Shown in pieces: positions 1 through 12,000 of a stretch of 64,000 bases of DNA. Made by a program: the position numbers and the translations under genes. The stretch is from NCBI RefSeq assembly GCF_035046505.1, contig NC_089822.1, positions 102,246,659 through 102,310,658 on the forward strand. Reading direction: 5' to 3'. Every line of letters begins with the position of its first letter. The first letter of the stretch is position 1. The notes below the pieces were generated by a model. The model did not search any database, was not told the origin of the DNA, and was given only the letters and a program-made list of their open reading frames with translations. The DNA is from Tiliqua scincoides (taxonomy: Eukaryota > Chordata > Lepidosauria > Squamata > Scincidae).

Positions 1-3000
1 GGGTGTACCACCTATGTGGTCTTCAGCCCTTGGACTGATGTCATAGGCCAGAGGGTGCTTCTCATTAGAGCTGCAACCCCAGCAAATTAGCTGCCTCATT
101 ATCTCTTTAAGATCAGATCTAGGAATGAAGCAAAATTATGTGGTCAGATCCGGAAGGATAGAAGGAATTGTCTTTCAATGGCAGGCGTAAGAATTCAATT
201 TCAAATGCTTCCCTATATAAAATCAACACTCCCGGAATAAATAATACTGGCACATCAGAGAGAAAGGTTCAGGCTAGCACAACACTGTCCCTGCTGTGTG
301 TACTGGTTTCCTACTTGCAGGGAGTTGTTGTCTTTAATGTAAGGGAAATTCAAAAGCATGAACACTCCTGAGAGACAGAAGTGGTACAGGCCATTCTACG
401 TTACCCTCCTCATTCTCCAGCCTCTCTGCCAGAGGCCCTCCATGCCCTCATTAGGGAAAAGTTTCCTAAGTGGTCACTTAGGACTTCCCATAATCTAGTT
501 TATCAGGAGACAGGAAGACTCCTCATAGAAACATCTTTGTTCTTCTCTTCACAGCCTGATGGACCTTCTCTCTTATTTGTCTTTCTCACTCTCTGTATGT
601 TTCCTGGTCTACTGACACTATCTCCTCATTCAGAGACAGACATTCTGGGGATATATATGTGCCTGCCACCCATAAATCCTGAGTGGACAAAGGTATCCCA
701 GCCACGGATCCCATCCAATTTTGTTTTAGTGCCTCTCCATTTCTGAGCCAAGCCCCTAGTCCTACTTCTTTGTTGCTGGGATCTTTGTTCTTCCAACTTT
801 TAATGCCTTTTCAAGAATCCAAAGCCTGAAAAGGGAGAAGTTGCTATTGTGTGGCTAGAAACAGCTGAAAACCTTCATGGAAGCTCACTAGAAAACACGT
901 GCGGCCAAAACATGGATATGCTGCACAAGCTGTATAAGGCAGATTTTTATAATCATTGCCCATCATCGATACAGTGCATTTTAGGTGTTCAAAACACATA
1001 CGTTATCTCAAGTTTTAAAAGCATACAAATATCCTTGCTGGAACAGACCAAGGCCCATCTTGTTGAGCTTCTTTTTTCCCATAGTGGACAGCTAAATACC
1101 TCTTGAAGCTCTCAAGTGGAACATGAAGGTGGTAGCTATTCCCTCCCTGTTAATGTACAGAGGTATACTACTCTGATTTACCTATAAGAGTAATTAATCC
1201 TTATCTTTGTCACAGCTATTCACAATTAATCTCATCTCATTTTTAAGGTCATCTAGTGGCCAACATAATATGGTGAATTTCATAGGTAATTCTACATTGT
1301 AGCAAGAATTACTGTAGTGCTTTTTGTCTGTCCTGATTCTCCAGCAAAAAGCATTGCATTAGATGACCCCAGGTTCCAGTGAAATTTGTCTCTTCACACT
1401 ACACATGATTTTATAAACTTGTGTCATGTTACACTACTACTAGCAACATCCCTGAACTTTCGGCCAGCATTATTCCCCCTATAATGCAGACGATAGGGGG
1501 TTAAGAAGGCTGAGAGTACAGTAATTGCCTAAGGTGTCCTTGTAAATTTGTGGCTGTGGCAAAGACCGACAAACCTGAGATGTTTGGGCTCATCTGAGTT
1601 CTCCGATGATTTGTGAAAGAGACCACAGCTACCAGGCTCCCACAACAGGCTTTCCAAAAGGAAACATTTAAAAGACATGCTGCGGCATGTTAATTAGATG
1701 TTAAGCCCTAACTTTGGGGGCTGTAAAGCACTGAGCCAATCAGACAGCTCCCCACCCCAGCTGGAGTGAATCCAAGGAGGCATTTTGAAAAAAGACTTGC
1801 TTCAAATGCTGCAAAGTGAAGAGCTACCGGAAGCCTGTGAGCTTGGCTGGGACCTTGAGCTTTGCTTTCGCAACCCATTTGTCTGAGCTGTAGATGAATG
1901 GATGAGGCCTACCTACCTCCAGCCTTCTTTCAGCTCCGGAGCTGCACACTGGCTAGCGAAGTAACTGAGTCCCACATCCTGTTTCAGTGAGTTGTGTTCT
2001 CTGGCCTTGGCTCCTTCTTCAGAAAAGCAGTAGGAGCACCTGAGTTTCCTCAGCCCCTGGTCTGAGCTGGCAGCAGGTAAAACCAGACTCCTGGGGTGTG
2101 TGGGGAGCTGCAGATCCCGACATGTCTCTGGCATTAGGCGTCTATGGTATCTGAAAATAATAATAATGGTGATGATGATACAAACTTGTACAGAGACACA
2201 CCCTCCAACATTTCACAATATTTCACTGGTATATGCAGAAGGCAACTATCTCTATTCTCATCTTCCTCATTACACATTACTGTAGGCTCTTGCCTGCCTG
2301 CTCTATCCTGCATTTACATACTCTAATCAAGGACAGCCCCTTTCAGAATAGCATACTTCATAATTCAAAATTAACCACATTAACTGCAGCATGTGAAATG
2401 GCAGGCTCCACATGGCATGGTGTCATAGGGTTCATGTGCAGTTACGTACACTAAGGATAAGATGCACACTCTTCCTCCTCCCTAGTGCGTAAGTTTGAGA
2501 GGCCCAGGGAGGGAACTGAAACCTGAAGAATAGGGAAAACTCCAGCCACAAAGGCTATGTTCCCGAATGGGCGCAGTATTCGTTGGATGGCAGAGAGGCA
2601 AACAAACAGGTCAGGAGAATTCAGAGGGCTTCGGAAAAAGCTTTTACTACGTTCTGCAAAATGGGTCCACCACACAGGCATGATGGACAAAGAATGGGCT
2701 ACAATGATACAGTTTTTACAGGGTTTTCTGAACAGAGGACGGGCACAAAAGAACACAAAGAAAGAGGGGTAAACATCCTTGGAAAATTACCAAGTAATCA
2801 GGCAGAGAGCAAGATCAGCATTCTTATCAGTTTGGAACGCTCTGTTAGGAAGCATGGTACAATGTTCATCGACAGTTTATTTACATACGGGATGTCCATA
2901 ATTGAAGGTTTGGTAATCAATTACACCACTTTGCCCTAGTCCTTTCAGGGTCTCACACCCTTGGTCTATTTGTTCATTGCCATCTGTCCTTCCTTGGAGG

Positions 3001-3814
3001 CCCATACTTTGTGTACTTTGTGTACTAGGCTTCTAGTTCCAGGAGCAATTCTTCATGACTTTGGGAGCACTGTCTCACACCACTGACTCAGGGGTCCATC
3101 ATGGGCCCTTTTCTGGTTGTGTACTCACAGTTAGTGCACCAACAGGCCAACCTCCGATACTGTCCCTGGCCTTCTATACTATTTGCCTAGCAAAGCAATG
3201 GCCAGCCAGCATTCATAATCATAACCCCCAAACCACTACAGTACTTTTTCATTCGCAGGCAAAAGCAGTTGTCTCCAGTCCTTAATACGATTCAATACTG
3301 TGTTGCTTGATCAATTGGAAATGTAAATTTGTGTGTACTGGTTAAAACATGTTATACATTATTTTATTATCTATTTTACATACCTCTCACTCTTCCACTA
3401 AGGAGTTCAGGCTTATTTGCAAGGTCTGCCCCCTATTTTATTCTCACAACAACCCTGTGAGGTATGTCAGGTTGAGAGTGACTGTCTCAAAATCTTAGCT
3501 GCGCAAGGATTCAGACCTGCATCTCTGCAGCCTTGTTCCAATGTTTTAAATTGTGTATGGTTGCTACAGTTGAGGAACATGTTGTCACATCTAATGTCAC
3601 CTGCCGAAAAGAGCAATGTGAGTTACATGCTTGTAATATTGTCTTATTTCCTTCCAAACCATAGTCCTAGTAACCAGCTATTGTGTTATAGCTAGAGCTA
3701 AGCTAATTTGTCATAAACATAATTATTTGATGTAATAATCTGTGTTATCCCCTGGGGGCTGGGGATAAGAATAGGCCCTCAGTTTGGCTGTACTTGTCAT
3801 AAGAGGCGACTAAA

Positions 3815-4214
3815 CAGCCACCGGGTAGATGGGACTCGTCAGCCTGGGAAGGCAGCTCATTTGAGAGAAGGAAAACTCTGATCCCAAACCTCCACTGCCT
3901 TGTGGCTACATCCAGTTATGGAAAAGGCTTCAAGAGTCAACCTCGAGGCAAAATCCGGAGCCGGAGTCCCTAAGGCAGTTCATGGCTGAACACAGTCACG
4001 TTCTGGCAACTCCTGCGACGCCACTGGAACCAATTGTATTGGCTTCTACCTTTCCATTGGACCATTTCAGCGACGTGGAGAGGGGGGATTTGCTGCATGG
4101 GTAACAGTCTATCCTCCATATCTACTTTACCTAGGCTTCGCGCACTGGAGAGGACACTCTGTTCCAGAACACTATTCAGAGCGCGATACCATAGTCTTCC
4201 GAGACTGAAGGATG
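3815..4214 (+). repeat. LINE-like 3' fragment, copy 1
   Basis: This segment is closely similar to 60534-60939 over about 400 bp. Both copies run from ACCGGGTAGATGGGACTCG to CCGAGACTGAAGGATGCC and end in a short CAA-type tail. This copy may extend some bases further left, to about 3750. The shared 3' end with variable 5' start and the tail fit a 5'-truncated non-LTR retrotransposon or its SINE partner. I do not know the clade. Confidence 0.6.
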
Positions 4215-4298
4215 CCAACAATCTGTGTGAGTCATCATTATTAATATTATATACCACTTTTTAACAAAAAAAGTTCAAGCGAATTACACAATAAGATC

Positions 4299-4643
4299 CA
4301 GTGGCTCTCACACATTTAGCACCAGGACCCACTTTTTAGAATGAGAATCTGTCAGGACCCATGAGAAGTGACATCATCAAGCAGGAAAATTTTTAACAAT
4401 CCTAGGCTATGATCCTACCCAAACTTACCCAGGAGTATGTCCCATTTATTATCATTGTTAAAAGAATATACATAGTAGCTTGTTAAAAGTACAGGTCTGT
4501 AATATTTCCCCAAATGCAGTCCCATACCATGGTAGCATCAAGTCTAATATATTAAAAATAAAATATTGAAATGAATGGGGACCCACCTGGAATTGGCTCA
4601 AGACCCACCTAGTGGATCTTGACCCACAGTTTGAGAAACACTG
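4299..4643. mobile_element. hAT-like non-autonomous element
   Basis: The element starts CAGTGGCTCTCACAC and ends CAGTTTGAGAAACACTG, so its ends are inverted repeats of the hAT type. It belongs to the same family as 30878-31248 in the opposite orientation: both carry a tract on paired wording of GACCCA near each end and an interior with ACATCAT and ATCCTAGGCT. I see no matching 8 bp target duplication here (ATAAGATC on the left, AGAAACAA on the right), so this copy is older or has been rearranged. Confidence 0.65.
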
Positions 4644-5958
4644 AGAAACAAATGTTAGGCGAGCCTAGAGAGACTGTTGTATTCAAGTGAGGTTCTCTTG
4701 CATTTTGATTTCAAATTTGATTTTTAAATATGGCAAATGTTTTGCTAGGAGGATGGGATCAATAAAAAACAACAAGGAAAATGTTTTTTTTTCCTTTACA
4801 CACAAACATGATGTGTGGAGAAGGAGTGGGCAGTGATGGAGCAAGAGTGTCTGGGAATGATAGACCTATTCTTTGTCCCTTGGAAGAGTCTCTTTGTTGC
4901 TCTGACTGATCATTCAAACACTAAACATTGTTTGAGCATTTCAGAAGGATGATGACTATTTCCCAGGGGACATGATTTATATCAGGATGTCCCCTGTTAA
5001 TTCTCCCCAATTTCACAAGTGTTGCCATTTTGATTACAAGGAAAACAGATGGATCCAACAAGAAAGAGGCAGTTTTGGGAATGGGCTAAGTCAGTGGACG
5101 TGTCATCTTTTATCTCCCACAGCTACCTCTGTGTCCAAAACCAGCATTTCGGGGGGGGGGGGCTGTTGAGAGCTGGCAGGGAAAGAGCAAAAGAATCTTG
5201 AGAACAAGAGGCAAAGCTGTGCATGTTTGCTGTCACCATGAGGGTTGCAGAAGAGAAAAGAAGCATCTCCCGGACAGAGTAGCCAGATGGGAGAGAATCC
5301 CTGAGGGGGCCAAGGAGGACAGCCAGACCCAATGCTAGTCAAAAGTTTCTCTGTGCTCTCCCTTCCTGGGAACCAGCACCGAATTGTTGCTTGTGTACTT
5401 CGTCAGTTCAGTGGTTTGATAGGGAGAGAGGTGGAGAGCTGAGCCGAGCAAGGAGGAGGATGTCTGTTTCAGTGAACCACAGTCATTTGTGTCAGCGGAT
5501 TTGGCAGTTCTGAGGAGCACTCTGACCATTATTGATTGGAGAATGCACGGCATGACACTTCGAGGAATACCAAAGAGAGTGTGACTGAAAACTCCCAAGA
5601 GTGGACTTCAAAGAACCACAGATTGCTGGGACGATTGCTGTTTGCTTCTCAATTCAGATTTGTGAATCCTTCCATTTGTGGGTGACCTGACTGGAGGCAC
5701 TGGTTCATCACTTGCCAATGAATGCCACCCAATTCAGCGTGGAAGGTGCCAGTATGGCTGGATTCATGGCACTAACCTGAGGAGATTCCTTCCCTCAGGC
5801 ATGAGAGAAGTGCTGACAGGCAGCCAGACATACCTCATGGTTTCCAAGTGGGCAGAAATACTTGCTGTCCATCCTGCTGAACTGATCTTGGAGCAACCCT
5901 TCAGCAGACGTGGGAGGGACGGTGTAACAGAGAGGGGGGGGGGTTGGCAACTGGCAAG

Positions 5959-6023
5959 ATGGGAAGTCTCCACCTCTGTTCAGTGCTGGTTTTGATGCAC
6001 CATGCCCTCGCTGTGACCTGGCT
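5959..6023 (+). CDS. WNT4B: WNT4-like exon 1 (signal peptide)
   Basis: The frame begins ATGGGAAGTCTC and encodes [20 protein letters not shown], then W and two bases of a Leu codon. The donor CT|GTAAGTAC is strong. Joined to exon 2 it reads TWLYLAK, matching the NWLYLAK of WNT4 at the same junction. No competing ATG in frame lies between this one and the donor except Met13, which would cut the signal peptide short. Confidence 0.88.
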
Positions 6024-9000
6024 GTAAGTACTCCCTGCTCTCAAATCACCATAATTTCATAAAGGACTTTTAAGAAGGGGTGGGATGACTATGCTTCCTA
6101 TCTGAATTTCACAGGGAAACAAGATAAATGGACTCCAACATGGGACTGCAAGTAGAGCTAAATTTTGGAACAAGGTGGAATATCCTTCCCTATAGTAGGA
6201 TATTTTGGGTTCTGAGGTGGGCGATAGAAATGGCAGTTACTTTGCACTCTTTAACATGGGGTACAATTCACTGGGAAGGTCTCCTATGCATGCTCCATTT
6301 GGATTTATTTTGGGGCTCAGAGTTGTCTCTCACTTTGCCACCCTTTATGGCACCCAAAACTGCTGCCTGAGGTGGATGCCTCACCTTGCTTCAAACAAAG
6401 TGAGGCCATTTCTTACTGTAGGGCAGGGGTGTCCAAAGTTTTTGGCAGGAGAGCCGCATCATCTCTCTGACACTGTGTCAGGGGCTGGGGAAAAAAAAAT
6501 TAATTTACATTTAAAATTTGAATAAATTTACATAAGTTTACATAAATGAATATATTAAAGATGAACTTATATGACTGAATGAAGGTCTTGCAATAGCTCA
6601 AGGCCTATAAAAGGCCTTGCACAAAGCAAGGCCGGCCTTTCCTTTGCTGCCGCTACTGCACAACAGATGTGAAACAGCAAGCAGTGGAGCAAGCCCTCAT
6701 CTCACAACTCACGCGAGAGGTCAAACAGTCGCCCTCACGCTGAAAGCAGTTGCGTCAGGCCAGTGTGGGCTCCAGCAAGTCTCTGGAGGGCCAGAGGCTC
6801 ATTGGAGACTGGGGGCTCCCTGAGGGCCGCATTGGGAGTCCTCAAGGGCCGCAAGTGGCCCCAGGGCCAGGGTTTGGGCACCCCTGCTGTAGGGGAATCT
6901 TGCAGAAGTCAGACCTCCCAGAAAGACTGAGGTAGAGAACGACACTGCTGAGGGGACTGAGTCTTCTCAAAAGCTGTGGAACATTCTAGCCCACCTTTTT
7001 CTCCTTTCTATGCAGGTACCTAGCAAAGCAGCCATCACTCAGGGGGCTTCTGTGGGATCCCAGCGCTTGTGAAAGCCTCAAGGGCTTGTCAGAGGAACAG
7101 GTGAGGCTATGCTACAGCCAGATGGAAGCCATGGACTCAGTGAAGCGCGGGGCTGAACTGGCTCTTGAGGAGTGCCAGCACCAGTTTCGCAACCGCCGCT
7201 GGAACTGTTCTACCTTGCAGGGGTTGCAGGTTTTTGGGAAAGTTATTTTACAAGGTCAGATACAAAGCTCCTGAGACACACAAGGAAACTTATCCCAAAT
7301 ATCTCCTGCCCAAAAAGCAGCCTAAGTTTTTATTCCAACCCCAGACTGAACCGAAACTTGATTTAGAATCGAAACCAAATTACACCTACCATGGCAGAGC
7401 TCCAGAATTACTCATGTCTGGTGATAGAACTTGATAGTGGTGCTACTATAGTGTAGTAGTTAAGGCTGCAATCCTATCTACACTTTCCTGGGAGTAAGCT
7501 CCATTGACTATGATGGAACTTACTTCTGAGTAGACAGGCATAGGATTGGGCTCTAAGTCAATAAGTTGTGAACTGGAGGAGTAGGGCCACTCTTACCTTT
7601 CTTGTCGCCTCCAGGCTGTCTTCCTCTTTCTCCCCTGGGCCTCATAACAGAGGCAGGGAAGGAGTTTGCAGCATCCTACTCCAACACCTCAGGACCTTCT
7701 CCAGCCTTCTACGATGGAGAAGGCCTCCAGCCAGAGGTGTAGCTAGGTCATTTGACACCTGGGGCCCATAAAATTTTGTCACCCCATATGACGCAACTAA
7801 TTAATTAATTTATATTATATTATATAATTAATTAATTAATTAATTCACATTTTTATACCGCCCGTCCTCTAAGCAGCTCAGAGTGGTGTACATGGTTCCT
7901 CCCCTTATTTTGTCCTCACAACAACCCTGTGAGGTAGGTGAGACAGAGATAATAATAGTCATGAAATGAAATGAATAATAATAATGTCCAGAAAATAAAT
8001 GCAGTGAATATTTCCCCACAAGCAATGGATGAAATTCTGCATAAAATGGTATTTAACATGATGGTATTATTCCTAAAAGCCACAATTTTGGTCACTTGGA
8101 AGATTGTGGGAGATTCAGGCTTGGGGGGGGGGAGAAAGGGAGATTGTGGGGCAGAGCCTGAGAGGAATTTTATCAGGAGGTACAAAGTTTCTTTTGGGGC
8201 TCTTCTCAAAGAGGGGGTGTGTGAAAGAGTGGGGGTGGCAACGGGGGTAGGCAAAACGGGGGCAAAACAGGCAAATGGAAAGTGGCAACAGCCAGAATAG
8301 TCTTTGGAGCTCAGGTCTACCAGTCTTCCCAATGCAGAGCTCAGGTCGACCTGCCTGCCCGGCATTGGCAGCTAGATAAAGTAATACAGAAAACCAAACA
8401 CACTCCCAAGTCTCTTTAAAATCTTTCAAATATAGAAAATCATTGCAGGAGATTAGTATCATTGTATTTTAGGCTCACACTAGAATGGAGAGTGTCATAT
8501 GTACACCAAAACCGACTTCTGCAGCAGCTGCAATTCCACAGCTGTGTTGCTGAGCTCCTCTACACTCCTTCATGGTTAGTGGATCACAAGCCAAAGAGCT
8601 ACTGCAGTAGGTCAGTTTCCTCCCAGCTGTAACAGTGTTAAGAAATGTATGCATTACTGGGCCTTGTGGCAATAGTTGCTGCCGTGTGGCCACAGTAATG
8701 CCTCTAGCATTCTGCATGGCAGTGGGTCTGGGTAAGTTTGGAAAATGTACGATCCCAGGACATTTCTGGGCCCCATCCTTTGGGTCCTGGGCCCTTTTTC
8801 TGACCCTGGGCCTGGGTACAAATTACCCCCCTCTCCTAGGCCCTGTTGTGGGGGATCCAGGATTGGAGGGGGGAGAAAGGGAGATTGGGGGGGATCCAGG
8901 CTTGGAGGGGGGGAGAGAAAGGGAGATTGGGCGGATCCAGGCTTGGAGTGGGGGGGGGGGAGAGTAAGCATATCACTATCAGGACTCACCCAGCTTTGTA

Positions 9001-12000
9001 AGTCTAAAAACAAGTAAAAATTCAACCTTACAGCTGAAGCCTCTGTTTTATTTTTGGGGTGGGGGCTGCCTTCTGGAGCATTTGTTGAGCTCCACTTTCA
9101 TCAGATCAGGACCATGCAGCTAGCCTTGCACCCCCCTGTGCCCAACTTGACCAGGAACCAAGGCATGTTTGCCTGCTCGGGAGTAAAGTGACCGTGTGGC
9201 TTCCTTTTGCTTTCCATAGGGCTCAATACATTCCTCAGCTTGGAGGGAGGGGCTTCCTTCTTGGGTGTTTTTTGGGGGGCTGCTTTCATTGGACAGGAAC
9301 CATTCCGGTGTCGTTGGATTCATCTCAGCCTGCCCTTTCCGATGGACTAAGGCAAGTCTGCCTACTCATGAGTAAATGCGCGATATGGCTTGGTTTCACT
9401 TTCCATAGGGTTCCATGCATTTTGGGGTTTCTGGTTTTTTGGCCATAACGTTTGATGGAAAGGAGATATTTCACTCTAGTTTTTTTGCATTGCATTCCAC
9501 TGGACATTCTGCATCCAACGGTATATGGCATGATGGGGTTACTCCTAACCTTCGTAATGTTAGTGATGTTGCGTCATTTGTGGTGTCAGCCGCCCCAAGG
9601 GTGGTACCCGGAGCAGACCGCCCCTCCACCCCCCGCTAGCTACGCCGCTGCCTCCAGCCAAACCTCAGCCACCTTTCTTATCCCTGCCCCTCTCCTTATA
9701 TTGCCCTGGCTGGTCCTGCTTACCTTCCTTGTTCCACCCACCTGGCCTGGTTGCCCCGAGTCCTAAGCCTCTTCTGTGGGGAGGCGGGGAGGCTTTTGCA
9801 TCCACTTCCTGCCTCTTGTTGGCTCTAGCCTCTCTCAGCCTATACCCAGCCCAGTATCCACCAGGCAGGCTGCTCCTTGCTCAGGCAAGGCTGGCCCCAG
9901 ACACTTGCCTGGCAGAATTAGGTTTAATTGACCCCTGGCATGCCCTTTATATACAGGATACATTTGTTTCCTCAGTTCATCATAATTGTTTTCCAATAGA
10001 TTTTTCTTTTAAAAATTCCTTTATTAGTGAATAATAAAAGAATAATAAAATTGCTAAACAAAATGTCGTGTGTGTAAGTAAATGTACTGTACAATTAAAC
10101 ATAACCATTTTGAAAACAAATGAGGGGCTTGTCCAACTTGGCCATTATGTGTCTCCGTTAGCAGCTTACTCAATGGGCTGGTTTGGATGATGCGTTGCCT
10201 GCTGTTTCCACACACACCCCTGCGCACATTTGGGTCATGAGCATACGCACTCCACCCATTTCTCAGCATGTTGGGGCTTTTTAGCTTGATCATATGGAAT
10301 GTGGTTCATTGCTGTTAAATGTAATATTAACAGCATGCGTGAAGAAGCAGTTTCAATGAATTGCCCCTTGCATGATTAAGCTGATAAACCCTAGCATGTC
10401 AGGAAATAGCTGTAGCCTGTGTTGCTTGCAATGCAAATGTATGAAAAGGGGCCAGTGGTTGAAGTATCATCTGAATTGCTCTCTAACATCATATTTCTGT
10501 TTGGATTCTGTTACCCAGTCACCTTCAAATCCATACTGGCTCAATTTGTCAACAACTCAGGGATGCTCTTATGCCTGACCGCTGCCTGACCGTTCTGTTA
10601 TACCATGATGGAAAGGTGCATGTTGTAAGGTCTCTTTGATGTCAGCAAGTGTGTAGTACATCTCTGTGGAGTTCTGGAGGACACATTGCAAGTACACATA
10701 TGTGTGCATGCATACATGCCTGCATATGCACACACCTGTGGAATCCATCCATGAGTTTAGGCAGATATGCTCTCAATCACCACAACAGTATGCACATTTA
10801 CTTTTCCCTGTTGGAGCAATTGGCAACAATTCTCTTATGGAAGAAAGTAAAAAGGTACAACTCGGGGCCATGCCTGGGGGGCTAAACTTGACCTGTTAAC
10901 TCCACTCTGAGAATCATCTGCCCCTTTGTCTGCATAGCCTCCTGTTGGGTTCTGTTTCTTGGTCATTCCGTAGTGGGTTTTATATGCATCCTTTGCTGCA
11001 GGCACTCGAGAATCAGCCTTCGTTCACGCTATCTCTGCAGCTGGGATTGCTTTTGCTGTGACTCGGGCCTGCAGCCGTGGTGAACTGGAAAAGTGTGGAT
11101 GTGATCGCAAGATCCGAGGCGTCAGCCCTGAAGGTAACAGGAAATAATGCTGGAGGGAACTAGGGTGTGATGAGCAAAAAGAAATGTCAGGCTGGGGGTG
11201 AGACCCTGACCCACCCATCTTCCACCCAAGGGTAGGTGGGTGGGTAAGGGGAGTGTCTTTTATCTGAGCACTGAAACAGAAGGCCAGATGCATTGTGAAG
11301 TAAATTTTGCAAAACACATTTCATCCATATTTGCCCAAGTTATACAGGTTGGCTATCCAGCTTTTGCTGTTGCTTTAATTTTAATACTTTAATGATGTTT
11401 TAATTTTAAGCACTGGGTATGATCAGACCTACTCATGGATTTCCTTCTTATTTTTCCCTAACTCAACAGGGTTCCAGTGGTCAGGCTGCTCTGACAACCT
11501 GTCTTATGGCATCGCCTTCTCTCAGGCCTTTGTTGACACCCCAGAGCGGAGTCGTGGAGTCTCCTCCAGCAGAGCACTAATGAACTTGCACAACAATGAA
11601 GCTGGGAGAAAGGTAACAAGCTTAACAACAGTTCAAAAGCAGGAACCTACTCTTGATCTCGCTAAACCCTCAGGCTGGATGCTTACACCAGTATTGTGAG
11701 GTGGTTCACTAAAATTCTGGGCACTGTAAAGAGCAGCAGCATTATAGATAAACCGATCTAGTCCATAGGGCACTCTCTACCCCAGATGGCTGGCCTTGAC
11801 AGCAGGGATGGAATCTAGCAAATGAACAGTTCCAGAGAGGAGCCACTACGACTGAAAAAGCCCTGCTCTTAATTGCTACCCACTTTACTTCAGGAAGCAC
11901 ATGAAGATGCTTAAAAGTCAGACAGGCTCACGTGGGAACAGGAGGTCCTTCAAGTGTTCCAGTCCCAAACCATTTAAGGTTTTATAGACTGATGGCCCAG

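Larger units (their letters stand above)
1..5958. other. Upstream region of the WNT4-like gene, no gene recognised
   Basis: No open frame here resembles a known protein. The longest (381-746, plus strand, 121 codons) has no recognisable domain or splice context. The stretch holds a LINE-like 3' fragment near 3815-4214, a hAT-like element at 4299-4643, an L2/MIR-like tail near 3430-3470 with a CTCACAACAACCCTGTGAGG core, and a poly-G run at 5151-5162. The 5' UTR and promoter of the WNT gene must lie in the last part, but I cannot fix a transcription start. Confidence 0.6.
7732..9650. mobile_element. 1.9 kb hAT-like element in intron 2, target duplication CCTCCAGC
   Basis: The left end is CAGAGGTGTAGCTAG and the right end CTAGCTACGCCGCTG, its inverted repeat. 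CCTCCAGC lies at 7724-7731 and again at 9651-9658, a perfect 8 bp target duplication. Inside are an L2-like tail (about 7845-7945), G-rich minisatellite units, and no transposase frame. It is non-autonomous. The same terminal type bounds the small element at 22507-22750. Confidence 0.85.

Noticed and set aside
381-746. 121-codon plus-strand frame at the left edge
   Set aside because: No recognisable domain, no splice or promoter context, and ordinary non-coding composition.
5151-5162. Poly-G runs here and at 5935, 14949 and 15529
   Set aside because: Simple homopolymers without flanking structure.
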